Notes: generated from the letters alone by a model not told the origin. A stretch of 64,000 nucleotides of DNA from Hyphomicrobiales bacterium (GCA_900466005.1 UEGQ01000007.1:1-64000); one strand, 5' to 3'; positions 18,933-28,829 are shown, counted from the stretch's first letter. A program made the numbers and translations.

Positions 18933-20663
18933 ATGGACGAGGAGGGCAGGGCTTTTGCAGCGTCTGCGGCGATGCTGGTCGATGGCAGGGCGGAAGGGCC
19001 GCTCCTCTTCTCCGACACCGGCCTGAGCTTCTGGGGCGGAGTCGATCCGGAGACCGGCATCGTCATCGATCATGCCCATCCACTGCACGGGTCTTGCCTC
19101 GCCGGCGCCGTGCTGGCGATGCCTGGCGGTCGCGGCTCCTGCACCGGCAGTGCCGTGCTGTTGCAGTTGATCGTCAACGGACTGGCACCCGCCGCCATGG
19201 TCTTCTCCCAACGCGAGGATATCCTTACCCTGGGCGTCATCGTCGCCGAAGAAGTCTATGGTCGCTCCCTTCCGATCGCGGTGCTCGATCCCAGGGATTT
19301 CGCGCGCCTGCAGGGGCGGAAGAGCTTGCGAGTGGAGAAAGGCAGTGTCTTCGAACCCGGCGCCGCGCCGGTTACGGGACATGCAATCTCCGCGTCCACA
19401 GATCGGCTGGCCCTTACCGAAAGGGACCGCGAGCTGCTGTCTGCCTCGGTTCCCCACGCGACGAGCCTCGCGATGCGGATCGTCACCCGCATGGCAAGGC
19501 TGGACGGGGCGGAGCGCCTGATCGATGTGGCGCAGGTCCATGTCGACGGCTGCATCTATATCGGTCCGGCGAGTCTCGATTTCGCCGAGAAGCTTGCCGG
19601 TTGGGGCGGTCGCGTCGTCGTTCCCACGTCGCTCAACGCGATCTCGGTGGATCAGGCGCGCTGGCGCGAGCAGGGAACAGATCCCGCGCGCTCGCAGGCC
19701 GCGAGCGCCCTTGCCGACGCCTATGTCCGCATGGGCGCGGCGCCGACCTTCACCTGTGCGCCCTACCAGCTCGACGGCGCACCGGATCGGGGCGAGGACA
19801 TCGCCTGGGCGGAATCCAACGCCGTAGTGTACGCCAACAGCGTGCTCGGCGCTCGCACGATGAAGTATCCGGACTTCCTCGACATCTGCATCGCGCTCAC
19901 CGGCCGTGCCCCTTACGCCGGCTGCCATATCGAGGAGAACCGCAAGGCACGGCTGACTGTCGTGGTCGAGCCAGTGGCCGGTTGCGACGACAGCTTCTGG
20001 CCGCTGCTCGGTTATCAGGTCGGCCTGCTTGCGCCGAACACCATTCCGGTCCTGACGGGGCTCGAGACGGCCGCACCGAGTGACGACGACCTGAAGGCTT
20101 TCGGCGCCGCCTTTGCCACGACCTCCGCCGCGCCGATGTTCCACATCGTCGGGGTCACGCCTGAAGCGCCGACCTACGAGGCGGCGACGGGCGGTGCAAC
20201 ACTGCCGATACTCACCATATCGCGCGCCGATTTGCTCGCGGTCTGGCGGAGCTTCAATCCGGCAGCCGGCGAACCGGTCGAGCTGGTCGCGCTGGGCAAT
20301 CCGCACTTCTCCGCTGACGAATGCCGGACGCTTGCCGAACTCTGCCGTGGGCGGAAAAAGCACCCCGACGTGACGCTTACCGTCACGGCAAGTCGCTCCA
20401 CTTACGGGAAGATCGTCGAGAGCGGCATCGCCGTCGAGCTGGAAGCATTCGGCGCCACATTCGTCCGTGACGCCTGCTGGTGCACCGTGATGCCGCCGAT
20501 CGTCCCGCCGGCGGCGCGCCTGATCCTCACCAATTCCGGCAAATACGCCCATTACGGCCCGGGCCTGAGCGGCAAGGAGGTGCGCTTCGCCAGTCTCGCT
20601 GGATGCGTCGAGGCGGCCGTCCTCGGGCGGTGCCCCGACACGCCGGCCTGGCTGACGGGTTGA
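18933..20663 (+). CDS. acnX: Aconitase X (AcnX), single-chain; possible cis-3-hydroxyproline dehydratase
   Basis: This ~576-residue protein fuses the small swivel domain (DUF126-like: AEGPLLFSDTGLSFWGGVDP, then HPLHGSCLAGAVLAMPGGRGS) to the large DUF521-like domain (TCAPYQL, ESNAVVYANSVLGART, CHIEENRKARL). Bacterial single-chain AcnX enzymes characterised so far dehydrate cis-3-hydroxy-L-proline; that activity is inferred, not shown. Cysteines for an Fe-S cluster or metal are present in TCAPYQ and DACWCTVMPP. I chose the ATG at 18933 because GGGAGG precedes it; an ATG at 18801 lacks conserved sequence. No other proline genes adjoin it. Confidence 0.82.
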   Translation: MDEEGRAFAASAAMLVDGRAEGPLLFSDTGLSFWGGVDPETGIVIDHAHPLHGSCLAGAVLAMPGGRGSCTGSAVLLQLIVNGLAPAAMVFSQREDILTLGVIVAEEVYGRSLPIAVLDPRDFARLQGRKSLRVEKGSVFEPGAAPVTGHAISASTDRLALTERDRELLSASVPHATSLAMRIVTRMARLDGAERLIDVAQVHVDGCIYIGPASLDFAEKLAGWGGRVVVPTSLNAISVDQARWREQGTDPARSQAASALADAYVRMGAAPTFTCAPYQLDGAPDRGEDIAWAESNAVVYANSVLGARTMKYPDFLDICIALTGRAPYAGCHIEENRKARLTVVVEPVAGCDDSFWPLLGYQVGLLAPNTIPVLTGLETAAPSDDDLKAFGAAFATTSAAPMFHIVGVTPEAPTYEAATGGATLPILTISRADLLAVWRSFNPAAGEPVELVALGNPHFSADECRTLAELCRGRKKHPDVTLTVTASRSTYGKIVESGIAVELEAFGATFVRDACWCTVMPPIVPPAARLILTNSGKYAHYGPGLSGKEVRFASLAGCVEAAVLGRCPDTPAWLTG

Positions 20664-20673
20664 ACGTGTCGCA

Positions 20674-20692
20674 GGGCCGGCAGCGCCGGCCC
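20674..20692. terminator. GC-rich hairpin between convergent genes
   Basis: GGGCCGGC (20674-20681) pairs with GCCGGCCC (20685-20692) around AGC. It lies in the 44-bp gap between the acnX stop and the hydrolase stop. There is no clear T-run on either strand, so it is a probable but weak bidirectional terminator. Confidence 0.4.
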
Positions 20693-20707
20693 CTTGCCGC
20701 GTCGCCC

Positions 20708-21916
20708 TCAGTTCGCGAGGTTTTTGACGATCTGTTCGAAGAAGGCGATGTTTTCCTTCTCGAAGCCGAGCGGATCGGCAGGAGAATCGAGTTTCACGAT
20801 GACCGTCCTGCTCGGCGGATCGATGTAGATGAACTGGTTGAACAGGCCGATTGCGGCATAGGCGTCAGATCCCGGCACCGTCCACCACTGATAGGCGTAA
20901 CCGAGCCAGTCGTCCTTGCTCGCCGGCTCCGTGGCCGCGTCCGGCGCCGTCGACCGTTTCACCCATTCCGCCGGGACGACTTGCCGGCCGTTCGCCTTGC
21001 CGTCGTCGAGCATCATCAGGCCGAAGCGGCCGTAGTCGCGCAGCGCCGCATTCATGCCCGCGCCGAAGAACTCGCGGCCGACAGAGTCCGGGCCGTCAAG
21101 CATGTAGAAGGCGTCCGTTTCCATGCCGGCGGGCTTCCAGATCTTCTCGCTCAGATAGTCCGCGCCCTTCATGCCGGTCGCCTTTTCGAGGACGCAGCCG
21201 AGCACGGACGTGTCGAGCGTCGAATAGTTGAAGACCTCTCCCGGCTTGTGCTCGGTCTTGGCGCGGTCCTTCGCGTAGTCGCACCAGCGGTACTGATAGG
21301 CGACGAGCGAATTGTTGTGCACTTCGGTCAGCTGCGTGTCGCTGCCGAATTCGTAGACTTCGAGCCACGCGACGCCCGAACGCATCATCAGGAGATCGCG
21401 GATGGAGACGTCGGCGTAAGCCGAATTCTTCCAGTCGGGCAGGTAATCGATGACCTTGTCGTCGAGGCTCTTGATCTTGCCCTCCGAGACGGCGATGCCG
21501 ACCATTGTCGCCAGCATTGATTTCGCCATCGAGAAGGAGATGTGGTGTGCCTTCTCATCGAGACCGTTGCGATAGATCTCGCTCACGATCTTGCCGTCGC
21601 GGATGACCAGCAGTCCGTTTGTGGCGGTCTTTTCGAGAAAGTCGCCAAGCGTGAGCGACTGCTCGCCGAGCGCGAACTCATTGCCGATATCGCCCGGTTC
21701 CGACGGAAGAGCCCACACACTACCGCCGGCCCGGACCGGCCGCGTCGCGAAGATCGTGTCCATGTGCTGGAAGGTCATAAGCGAAAGCTCGGGTGTCATC
21801 ATGGCTGCGCGGGCATTGACCATGGTCGGCGTCAGCCATTTCTGGTCGTCGGTTTCAGCGAGCGCAGGCACCGCGAGACCGGCGAGGACCGCTGCCGCAA
21901 GAACTGTTTTCTGCAT
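20708..21916 (-). CDS. Exported serine hydrolase, beta-lactamase class C / NylB-like
   Basis: This 402-residue protein has a clear signal peptide ending near ALA (residues 18-20). The nucleophile motif S-M-A-K is at residues 129-132 and the second motif Y-S-T at 231-233. The C-terminal third has a W-x-Y-Q-W-W segment typical of esterases/amide hydrolases in this fold. It is probably a periplasmic esterase, peptidase or amidase; a true beta-lactamase is less likely because the KTG box is not visible. The substrate cannot be deduced. Confidence 0.8.
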   Translation of the reverse strand: MQKTVLAAAVLAGLAVPALAETDDQKWLTPTMVNARAAMMTPELSLMTFQHMDTIFATRPVRAGGSVWALPSEPGDIGNEFALGEQSLTLGDFLEKTATNGLLVIRDGKIVSEIYRNGLDEKAHHISFSMAKSMLATMVGIAVSEGKIKSLDDKVIDYLPDWKNSAYADVSIRDLLMMRSGVAWLEVYEFGSDTQLTEVHNNSLVAYQYRWCDYAKDRAKTEHKPGEVFNYSTLDTSVLGCVLEKATGMKGADYLSEKIWKPAGMETDAFYMLDGPDSVGREFFGAGMNAALRDYGRFGLMMLDDGKANGRQVVPAEWVKRSTAPDAATEPASKDDWLGYAYQWWTVPGSDAYAAIGLFNQFIYIDPPSRTVIVKLDSPADPLGFEKENIAFFEQIVKNLAN

Positions 21917-22043
21917 GTCGGATGTTCCCCTTGTTATCGATCTATAATGGCTAGGGCATGCGCGACTGGACTGGCTATCCGCTTCGTGTGATGATTTCTG
22001 CCTGAATTTCGGGCAGTCCGGTTCGCAAGACGATGGTTCGGCG

Positions 22044-22973
22044 ATGTTCTATGAGAGGCAGCTTCTTCAGGATGCGAGCGAGCACGACGCTTGCGACGAC
22101 GACTGGGTGCAGAGCTACCGCCAGGTGAGCCGCGGCACGTATCGGTCCTCCTTCGAGCTGATGACCGTCGGTGACGCGGTGATCAGCCGCGAGCGCATTG
22201 GTCCTGCGGTCGCGCAGGAGACGAGAAGCCCGGGCGGAAAACTCTCCTTCATCTTCCCGATGGCTGCGCAGGGCGGTTGGCGCGTCAACGGCCACCATGA
22301 GACGGGCCGGATGGTCGCGCTACGTCAGGGCGAAACCGAGTTGATGACGGTTGTGGGGGCGGAAAGCGATCTGATCAGCCTTACCTTGCCGGTAGAGGCG
22401 ATCGGGCTCTCGGCCGGCGGCTCGGCCGTCCGGTCGCGCAGCCGTTCGCCGGCCGACGAGGCGCTCGGCGAGTGGCTCGCCTGCCTGCTGGGCTTCGGAG
22501 CGCTGGAGGGGCGGCCGCCCGCCGATCTCGAACGGATCCTGCCGGGTCTGCTCGCCGAACGTTTCCTCGATTTCTGGGCCGCCTTCGACGATCGCAGCAA
22601 GAGGCTTGCCGACCGTCGCGTTTCGCTCGACCTCTTCCGGCGGGTCGAACGGCACATCGCGGACGATCCGGGAGAACCGGTCACGCTGCCGGCACTTGCC
22701 GGCGATCTGGGTGTGCCGATCGAGCGCCTGCGCGTGGCGTTTCTGGATGCCGTCGGCATGCCGCCCTCGCTCTGGCTGCGCCTCGCCCGGCTCGACGGCG
22801 CCCGCCGCGAATTCCTCGACTGTAAATCGTCGCCGGGCAACGTCTCCGAGATCGCCATGCGGTGGGGCTTCTTCCATCTCGGACGCTTTTCCGGGATGTA
22901 TCGGCGGCACTACGGCGAGACACCCCTCGCGACCTTGAAGCGGCTCGATCGCCCGAGGACACGGCGACCTTAA
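22044..22973 (+). CDS. AraC-family transcriptional regulator
   Basis: This 309-residue protein ends in the double helix-turn-helix of AraC/XylS regulators (LPALAGDLGVPIERLRVAF, then VSEIAMRWGFFHLGRFSGMYRR with the usual GETP after it). The N-terminal ~190 residues are a cupin-like sensing region of the type in AraC-binding-like proteins (FELMTVGDAVISRERIG). It diverges from the hydrolase gene with 127 bases between starts, which makes that gene a plausible target. Its stop overlaps the convergent msrQ stop by four bases. Confidence 0.85.
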   Translation: MFYERQLLQDASEHDACDDDWVQSYRQVSRGTYRSSFELMTVGDAVISRERIGPAVAQETRSPGGKLSFIFPMAAQGGWRVNGHHETGRMVALRQGETELMTVVGAESDLISLTLPVEAIGLSAGGSAVRSRSRSPADEALGEWLACLLGFGALEGRPPADLERILPGLLAERFLDFWAAFDDRSKRLADRRVSLDLFRRVERHIADDPGEPVTLPALAGDLGVPIERLRVAFLDAVGMPPSLWLRLARLDGARREFLDCKSSPGNVSEIAMRWGFFHLGRFSGMYRRHYGETPLATLKRLDRPRTRRP

Positions 22974-23605
22974 GCGTTCGCGGCGACCTCAGCCTTGCGC
23001 TGCCGTTTCCGGCCCACAAGCCTCGGCCGCACGAGCCGATAGCCGAGAAGAAGGCTGACCGTGGCGATATAGAAGGCCGGCTCCGCGGTGATCGATTTCA
23101 GTGACAGGGTATAATGGAGCACGCCGGCGGCGGCGATCGCATAGACGAGCCGGTGCAGCGTGGTCCAGCGCGGCCCGAGCCTGCGGATCGACCAGCGGTT
23201 GGAGGTAAGTGCCAGCGGGGTCAGCATGACCAGCCCCGCCATGCCGAGCATGATGTAGGGCCTCTTGGCGAGGTCTCCGGCAATCGACGACAGGATCATC
23301 CCGCGGTCGAGGGTGAGATAGACGGTGAAGTGGGCAAGCACGTACCAGAAGGCAAGCAGCCCCAGTGCGCGTCGATAGCTAATTAGGTTAACACCTAAAA
23401 GATCGCGCACTGGTGTGACGAGCAGCGTCAGGCACAGGAAGCGCAGCGCCCAGAGGCCGAGGAAGTGCTCGAAGGTCCTGACGGGATCGGCCCCGAGATT
23501 GGCTGTAACACCGAGATAGAAGGTCCAGAGGCCGGGTGTCAGGCCGATCGCATAGAGCGTCCAGACGGAAAGTGAGCGGTAGCGGGCGGGAAGGCGGGGC
23601 ATCAA
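22970..23605 (-). CDS. msrQ: MsrQ, haem membrane partner of MsrP
   Basis: This 211-residue inner-membrane protein with six membrane segments belongs to the ferric-reductase-like b-haem family. Conserved histidines occur in [20 protein letters not shown] and LHRLVYAIA. MsrQ passes electrons from the quinone pool or a flavin reductase to MsrP to repair oxidised methionine in periplasmic proteins. It overlaps msrP upstream by four bases, and its 3' end overlaps the AraC gene. Confidence 0.93.
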   Translation of the reverse strand: MMPRLPARYRSLSVWTLYAIGLTPGLWTFYLGVTANLGADPVRTFEHFLGLWALRFLCLTLLVTPVRDLLGVNLISYRRALGLLAFWYVLAHFTVYLTLDRGMILSSIAGDLAKRPYIMLGMAGLVMLTPLALTSNRWSIRRLGPRWTTLHRLVYAIAAAGVLHYTLSLKSITAEPAFYIATVSLLLGYRLVRPRLVGRKRQRKAEVAANA

Positions 23606-24552
23606 TAGTACTTCGCGAGATCCATGCCGGCATAGAGGCCGGCGACCTCTTCCGCATAACCATTGAAGGGCAGGGTCTCGCGCCTGGACCCGCCGAACAA
23701 GCCGCCGCCTTCACCGATCCGCCGCTCCGTCGCCTGGCTCCATCGAGGGTGGTCGACGGCCGGATTGACGTTGGCATAGAAGCCGTATTCCTGCGGTGCC
23801 GAGATGTTCCAGGTGCAGGGCGGTTCCTTTTCGGTGAGCGTGATGCGGACAATCGACTTGATGCCCTTGAATCCGTATTTCCACGGCACGACGAGGCGGA
23901 GCGGTGCTCCATTCTGGTTCGGCAATGTCTCGCCGTAGAGACCGGTTGCGAGGATTGTCAGCGGATGGCGTGCCTCGTCCAGCCTCAGACCCTCGACATA
24001 CGGCCAGCGGAGCGGCTGGAAGAGGCCGCGTTGACCCGGCATCTCGTCCGGACGCACGACCGTTTCGAAGGCGACGTATTTGGCGCTGCCGAGCGGCTCC
24101 ACCCGGTCGAGCAGGGCCGAAAGCGGGAAGCCCATCCACGGGATCACCATCGACCAGGCCTCGACGCAGCGCATCCGGTAGACGCGCTCCTCCATCGGGA
24201 AGTCCTTCATGATGTCGTCGATGCCGAAGACCGTGGGTTTGGCGACGAGTCCACCCACCTCGACCCGCCAGGGCTGCGGCTTGAAGTCACCGGAATAGCG
24301 GATCGGGTCGCTCTTGTCGGTGCCGAATTCGTAGAAGTTGTTGTAGCTGGTCGCATCTTCCTTCGATGTGACCGTCTCGTCGACCTTGTAGTCGCTGGAC
24401 TTTGCCGCCAGAGGGGCAGCTCGCAGCGATTTCGGCAAGGCGGCGAGCGCAAGTCCCGCGCCCGCGGTCGCCATCAGCGTCCGGCGGCTCATGTAGAGCG
24501 CCGGCGGGGTGATCTCGCTCGCGGCGATCCTGGGCGGACGATAGGATGACAT
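23602..24552 (-). CDS. msrP: MsrP, periplasmic molybdopterin methionine sulfoxide reductase
   Basis: The protein has 316 residues. A twin-arginine signal ([11 protein letters not shown], residues 21-31) precedes the mature enzyme, consistent with Tat export of a folded Mo-cofactor protein. The molybdenum-ligand cysteine is C129 in [10 protein letters not shown], followed by the sulfite-oxidase-fold segments. It reduces protein-bound methionine sulfoxide. The first of two overlapping genes, msrP-msrQ. Confidence 0.94.
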   Translation of the reverse strand: MSSYRPPRIAASEITPPALYMSRRTLMATAGAGLALAALPKSLRAAPLAAKSSDYKVDETVTSKEDATSYNNFYEFGTDKSDPIRYSGDFKPQPWRVEVGGLVAKPTVFGIDDIMKDFPMEERVYRMRCVEAWSMVIPWMGFPLSALLDRVEPLGSAKYVAFETVVRPDEMPGQRGLFQPLRWPYVEGLRLDEARHPLTILATGLYGETLPNQNGAPLRLVVPWKYGFKGIKSIVRITLTEKEPPCTWNISAPQEYGFYANVNPAVDHPRWSQATERRIGEGGGLFGGSRRETLPFNGYAEEVAGLYAGMDLAKYY

Positions 24553-24823
24553 GGTTCTGCTCTCTCGTAGCTGTTGCGTTCCTGAAAAGTATACGCAGGA
24601 AAGTGGACCAGAGTTTCAGTCGTGTGAAAAGAAACGTCGAACCACGATTTCGTGAGGATACCAACCCGTCGTGCCGGGCGTACCGTTTTGCGGTATGCTG
24701 ATAGTGACACCTTGCGCCGATTGCACTAGGACAAGGGGAAACCCGCAGGTATGCGCATGAGGTCGGCTCTTGATTGCCGCGCGCACCCGGAAAGACAACC
24801 AGGACAGATCCGAGGAACCATCG

Positions 24824-26659
24824 ATGCCAGCTTATCGTTCAAGAACCACGACCCACGGCCGCAACATGGCGGGCGCGCGCGGTCTCTGGCGCGCGACGGG
24901 CATGAAGGATGCCGACTTCGGCAAGCCGATCATCGCGGTGGTGAACTCGTTCACCCAGTTCGTTCCCGGCCACGTCCACCTGAAGGATCTCGGCCAGCTC
25001 GTCGCCCGCGAGATCGAGGCGGCCGGCGGCGTCGCGAAGGAGTTCAACACCATCGCCGTCGACGACGGCATCGCCATGGGCCATGACGGCATGCTCTATT
25101 CGCTGCCGTCGCGCGAACTCATCGCCGACAGCGTCGAATACATGGTCAACGCCCATTGCGCCGACGCCATGGTCTGCATTTCGAACTGCGACAAGATCAC
25201 CCCCGGCATGCTGATGGCGTCCCTGCGCCTCAACATTCCGACCGTCTTCGTCTCCGGCGGCCCGATGGAGGCCGGCAAGGTCGTCCTGCATGGCAAGAAG
25301 CATGCGCTCGACCTCGTCGACGCCATGGTTGCCGCTGCCGACGACCAGGTGTCCGACGAGGACGTCAAGGCGATCGAACAGTCCGCGTGCCCGACCTGCG
25401 GCTCCTGTTCGGGCATGTTCACCGCCAATTCGATGAACTGCCTTACCGAAGCGCTCGGCCTTTCGCTGCCCGGCAACGGCTCGACGCTCGCGACCCACGC
25501 CGACCGCAAGCGGCTCTTCGTCGAGGCCGGCCACCTGATCGTCGATCTCGCCCGCCGCTGGTACGAGCAGGAGGACGCCTCCGTCCTGCCGCGCACGATC
25601 GCCTCCAAGGCCGCCTTCGAGAACGCCATGGCGCTCGACATCGCCATGGGTGGTTCGACCAACACCGTGCTGCACATCCTCGCCGCCGCTCACGAGGCGG
25701 AGATGGACTTCACCATGGACGATATCGATCGCCTGTCGCGCAGGGTTCCCTGCCTCTCGAAGGTTGCCCCGGCCAAGAACGACGTCCATATGGAAGACGT
25801 TCACCGGGCAGGCGGCATCATGCGCATTCTCGGCGAGCTCGATCGCGGTGGGCTGATCCATCGCGACTGCCCGACCGTCCATGCCGCCACCCTCGGCGAT
25901 GCGATCGACCGCTGGGACATCAGCCGCACCAACTCCGAGACTGTGCGCGAATTCTTCAAGGCCGCTCCGGGCGGCGTGCCGACGCAGACGGCTTTCTCTC
26001 AGAATGCACGCTGGGAGGAACTCGACACCGACGGCGAGAAGGGCATCATCCGCTCGGTCGAACATCCGTTCTCCAAGGACGGTGGTCTGGCCGTCCTGAA
26101 GGGCAACATCGCGCTCGACGGCTGCATCGTAAAGACGGCGGGCGTCGACGAGTCGATCCTGAAGTTCACCGGTCCGGCCAAGGTTTATGAAAGCCAGGAC
26201 GCGGCGGTGAAGGCGATTCTGTCCAACGAGGTCGTCGCCGGCGATGTCGTCGTCATCCGTTACGAAGGCCCGAAGGGCGGTCCCGGCATGCAGGAAATGC
26301 TCTATCCGACGAGCTATCTGAAGTCGAAGGGCCTCGGCAAGGAATGCGCGCTGATCACCGACGGACGCTTCTCCGGCGGCACCTCGGGCCTGTCGATCGG
26401 CCACGTTTCGCCGGAAGCGGCAAACGGCGGTATGATCGGCCTGGTTCGCGACGGCGACACGATCGAGATCGACATTCCGAACCGCACGATCAATCTCGCG
26501 GTCAGCGCCGACGAGCTCGCCCGTCGCCGTGCGGAGCAGGACAAGGCCGGCTGGAAGCCGTCGAGCCCGCGCAAGCGGAACGTCACCACGGCGCTGAAGG
26601 CCTATGCCGCCTTCGCAAGCTCCGCCGACAAGGGTGCAGTCCGCATCCTGCCGGAATAA
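24824..26659 (+). CDS. ilvD: Dihydroxy-acid dehydratase
   Basis: This 611-residue enzyme of valine/isoleucine synthesis removes water from 2,3-dihydroxy acids to form 2-keto acids. Three Fe-S cluster cysteines are seen in [31 protein letters not shown] and the first block of the protein. The start at 24824 ([20 protein letters not shown]) matches the family; an in-frame ATG at 24770 adds an unconserved segment. A strong terminator follows. Monocistronic here. Confidence 0.96.
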   Translation: MPAYRSRTTTHGRNMAGARGLWRATGMKDADFGKPIIAVVNSFTQFVPGHVHLKDLGQLVAREIEAAGGVAKEFNTIAVDDGIAMGHDGMLYSLPSRELIADSVEYMVNAHCADAMVCISNCDKITPGMLMASLRLNIPTVFVSGGPMEAGKVVLHGKKHALDLVDAMVAAADDQVSDEDVKAIEQSACPTCGSCSGMFTANSMNCLTEALGLSLPGNGSTLATHADRKRLFVEAGHLIVDLARRWYEQEDASVLPRTIASKAAFENAMALDIAMGGSTNTVLHILAAAHEAEMDFTMDDIDRLSRRVPCLSKVAPAKNDVHMEDVHRAGGIMRILGELDRGGLIHRDCPTVHAATLGDAIDRWDISRTNSETVREFFKAAPGGVPTQTAFSQNARWEELDTDGEKGIIRSVEHPFSKDGGLAVLKGNIALDGCIVKTAGVDESILKFTGPAKVYESQDAAVKAILSNEVVAGDVVVIRYEGPKGGPGMQEMLYPTSYLKSKGLGKECALITDGRFSGGTSGLSIGHVSPEAANGGMIGLVRDGDTIEIDIPNRTINLAVSADELARRRAEQDKAGWKPSSPRKRNVTTALKAYAAFASSADKGAVRILPE

Positions 26660-26693
26660 GGCCCGGCGCGACCAGATACGAAGTTTGGGAGAG

Positions 26694-26723
26694 ACCCGCC
26701 GGTGAAAGCCGGCGGGTTTCTGT
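26694..26723 (+). terminator. Rho-independent terminator after ilvD
   Basis: ACCCGCCGG (26694-26702) pairs perfectly with CCGGCGGGT (26709-26717) around TGAAAG, followed by TTTCTGTTT. It lies 34 bases past the ilvD stop. Confidence 0.7.
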
Positions 26724-26861
26724 TTGCCGGGTCGACGCTTGCGGGGCAAACGAGGGCGGCAGGACTTTCGCCGCGATTGATCCAATTGGAGCGATTGCCT
26801 TAGAAGGATGTGAGGGCCTTCGCGCTATCCTGTCTCTCGATTTCAGGTGGGAGATAGTGTG

Positions 26862-26984
26862 ATGAAGTTCGTATTTGGTGGTGCTGCAACCATGGTAATG
26901 GCCGTCATGGTCTTCATGCTGGTCGATCTCGACCCGCAGCCGGCCGACGCGGCGCCCCCCGTCAACGGCCAGATTACCGACTGA
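26862..26984 (+). CDS. Small 40-residue membrane or exported peptide
   Basis: The short reading frame begins MKFVFGGAATMVMAVMVFML and ends PPVNGQITD before TGA. Residues 3-20 form one hydrophobic segment with a single N-terminal lysine; the following PQPADAAPPV resembles a signal-peptide cleavage region (ADA-A). GGGAG lies seven to eight bases upstream. The composition and strong ribosome-binding site suggest a real gene, but no family is recognised. It stands alone between ilvD and a convergent membrane gene. Confidence 0.5.
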   Translation: MKFVFGGAATMVMAVMVFMLVDLDPQPADAAPPVNGQITD

Positions 26985-27029
26985 TCGCCGCCGCGTTGAC
27001 GCCCGAGAGGCGGCACGTCTATCCCGCCT

Positions 27030-27242
27030 TCACGCTGTTGCCGGTTTGCGCTTCCTGAAATAGGGCAGGGCGAACATGTAGAGGCCGCTGAACAGCAACA
27101 GGAAGAGCGGCGGCAACGGTGAATAGCTCACCCAGGCCGGCGGTTCCCTGAACGACATCGTGACGAAATTGGCGACGACGGTCGCCGTGAAAATGATCGA
27201 CGTCCAGCGGTGGAACTGGCGTATTCCTGTATTCCAGGTCAT
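27030..27242 (-). CDS. Small two-segment membrane protein, unknown function
   Basis: This 70-residue protein starting MTWNTGIRQFHRWTSIIF has two hydrophobic stretches (about residues 14-28 and 43-60) and a basic C-terminus. A GAAGGAG ribosome-binding site sits six bases before the ATG at 27242; longer in-frame reading overlaps the SRPBCC gene. It is the third gene of an arsR-SRPBCC-membrane protein run. Confidence 0.65.
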   Translation of the reverse strand: MTWNTGIRQFHRWTSIIFTATVVANFVTMSFREPPAWVSYSPLPPLFLLLFSGLYMFALPYFRKRKPATA

Positions 27243-27282
27243 GCTTTGCTCCTTCGTAACGAGCCTTCGGCGGGGGCTGACA

Positions 27283-27693
27283 TCAGTCCAATCGCTCGAG
27301 GACGGCTTCGAGTTTGTCGATGAACTGCGGCCAGCCGACCTTTGCGCCACCGTAGAAACGCGGCTGGTCGGGCCTGAAGCCTGTCTGTTCCATGCGGAGA
27401 TGCGTGCCACTCTCCATGGGGGTGAGGGTCCAGGTTACGACGCTCCGGAGATCGTAGGCGTCCCACGTGTAGGAGAGCGTACGGTTCGGCTCGACGGTGC
27501 GGACCTCGCAGTCGATTGAGCCCCAGTCGGCTTCGAGCCTGAAGTGGTGGCCGGTCTCCGGCTTGAACTCATTCTTCATCAGCCATTCGGCGATGAGATG
27601 CGGCTGCGTCAGCGCGCGCCAGATCTTCTCCGGCGGAAAGGGAAGTTCACGCTCGACGACGACGGAGCGCGTTGCGGTCTCGGCAGTGGTCAT
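27283..27693 (-). CDS. SRPBCC (AHSA1-like) domain protein
   Basis: This 136-residue protein has the START-like fold of Aha1-C proteins: VVVERELPFPPEKIWRALT at the N-terminus, then GTHLRMEQTGF and a C-terminal helix ending LEAVLERLD. Ligand unknown. Its start overlaps the ArsR stop by four bases; this ArsR-AHSA1 coupling is a recurrent arrangement in proteobacteria. Confidence 0.87.
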   Translation of the reverse strand: MTTAETATRSVVVERELPFPPEKIWRALTQPHLIAEWLMKNEFKPETGHHFRLEADWGSIDCEVRTVEPNRTLSYTWDAYDLRSVVTWTLTPMESGTHLRMEQTGFRPDQPRFYGGAKVGWPQFIDKLEAVLERLD

Positions 27694-28022
27694 TGATCCA
27701 TCCTCTTGAGTAGGTCCTCGAGCTCGTCGAAGCGGGTGTGCCAGAAGCCGGACATCTGCTTCGTCCAGTCGACCAGCGGGGCCAGAGCCTCGATCCGGGC
27801 GCTATAGTGAGTCTGACGTCCTTCGTGACGATCACGCACGAGCCCCGCCCGCTTCAGTACCGCGAGGTGCTTCGACACGGCGGGCTGCGAGACACCCGCT
27901 TGCGCCGTCAGCGCTGCAACGGTCTGGTCTCCCTCGTGGCAGAGCCGTTCGAAGATGGCCCTGCGGGTCGAGTCCGCAAGTGTCCTGAAAAGGAGGTCAT
28001 GTGTGTCCGGCATCGAAATCAA
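27690..28022 (-). CDS. ArsR-family winged-helix regulator
   Basis: This 110-residue protein has the winged helix-turn-helix FRTLADSTRRAIFERL...VAALTAQAGVSQPAVSKHLAVLKRAGLV typical of ArsR-type regulators fused or coupled to AHSA1 proteins. It lacks the cysteine metal-binding motif (ELCVCDL), so metal sensing is unlikely. Start may be M1 or M4 (MPDTHDLLF). It heads a three-gene operon. Confidence 0.88.
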   Translation of the reverse strand: MISMPDTHDLLFRTLADSTRRAIFERLCHEGDQTVAALTAQAGVSQPAVSKHLAVLKRAGLVRDRHEGRQTHYSARIEALAPLVDWTKQMSGFWHTRFDELEDLLKRMDQ

Positions 28023-28231
28023 TAACTCGCTGGCTATGGATTGACGTATAACCTTGTAGTTATGGATTGGTCAAGAGGCTGCCGGCTACTCAAGGTATTG
28101 CGTCTTCGAGGAGTGAAGGAAGGGGATTAGGTAATGACCTAATTGCAAATATGCCGGATCATCTGGGCGGTCGGATGCATCGACCGGCTCCGCCGAACTG
28201 CGACCGTAGCGGTCTTGCGACGTGCAGAAAG

Positions 28232-28271
28232 GGCAAGGCCCGCCGGCGGGAGCGCGTCGGCGGGCCTTGCC
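28232..28271 (-). terminator. Terminator downstream of the cytochrome operon
   Basis: A 14-bp perfect stem, GGCAAGGCCCGCCG (28232-28245) with CGGCGGGCCTTGCC (28258-28271), lies 45 bases past the diheme cytochrome stop on the minus strand, where it is followed by CTTTCT. It is the only structured element seen in the 293-bp gap 28023-28315. Confidence 0.6.
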
Positions 28272-28315
28272 GTCCGGTGCCGCCGACGTGGAAGGCAGCA
28301 CTTTCAGGCTCTTGA

Positions 28316-28816
28316 TCAGTCGTCCTCGAAATAGCCCTGCTCGGCACCGCGGTGGCAGCCGGCGCAGTTCGAGATCGAGCCGATCTTGGGGTTCGACTTC
28401 GCCCGGGCGATGAGTCTTGAGCCGTGCTCACGCGTAAACCACGGTAGCTCGGAGATGCGCAATGGCGTCTGGTCTGCCTTGAGTCCGCGGATGGACCGGC
28501 CGCCGGCATCTGCCGCGTTGGCGACGAGATAGTCCTCGATTTCCTTGCGCACCGGCTCGTCGAGGCTCGCGTCCTCGCCGAAATGGTTCGCCAGGTCGCC
28601 CATCAGAGCCTGCCAGGAACGCTGCGGCAGAAGGCCCGGCGGATAGGCCATGTGGCAGGCGGAGCATTCGTTCTTCACCGTCTCGTTGGTGACGGCGCGA
28701 ATGCCGCCTTCGCCACCCTCGTCGTCATCGGCGAAAGCAGGGCCGAGGAGGGCGGCACCCGAAAAGGCGGCGGCGACAAGCGCCAGTTTGAGGACGGATT
28801 TCAGTGTCGTCGTCAT
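28316..28816 (-). CDS. Diheme cytochrome c (DHC family)
   Basis: This 166-residue exported protein has a signal peptide ending near AFA and two haem c sites, CSACH and CAGCH. Its sequence around the first haem (CHMAYPPGLLPQRSWQALM) is nearly the same as in the C-terminal domain of the cytochrome b fusion upstream. In Rhodobacter a DHC of this kind donates electrons to SHP. The start at 28816 (MTTTLKSVLKLAL) follows GGAGACCTCCGATG-like sequence. Third gene of the operon. Confidence 0.87.
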   Translation of the reverse strand: MTTTLKSVLKLALVAAAFSGAALLGPAFADDDEGGEGGIRAVTNETVKNECSACHMAYPPGLLPQRSWQALMGDLANHFGEDASLDEPVRKEIEDYLVANAADAGGRSIRGLKADQTPLRISELPWFTREHGSRLIARAKSNPKIGSISNCAGCHRGAEQGYFEDD

Positions 28817-28829
28817 CGGAGGTCTCCGG

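Noticed and set aside
18402..20552. Minus-strand open frame of about 700 codons opposite aconitase X
   Set aside because: Antisense shadow; the plus-strand protein has clear AcnX domains, while this one has none.
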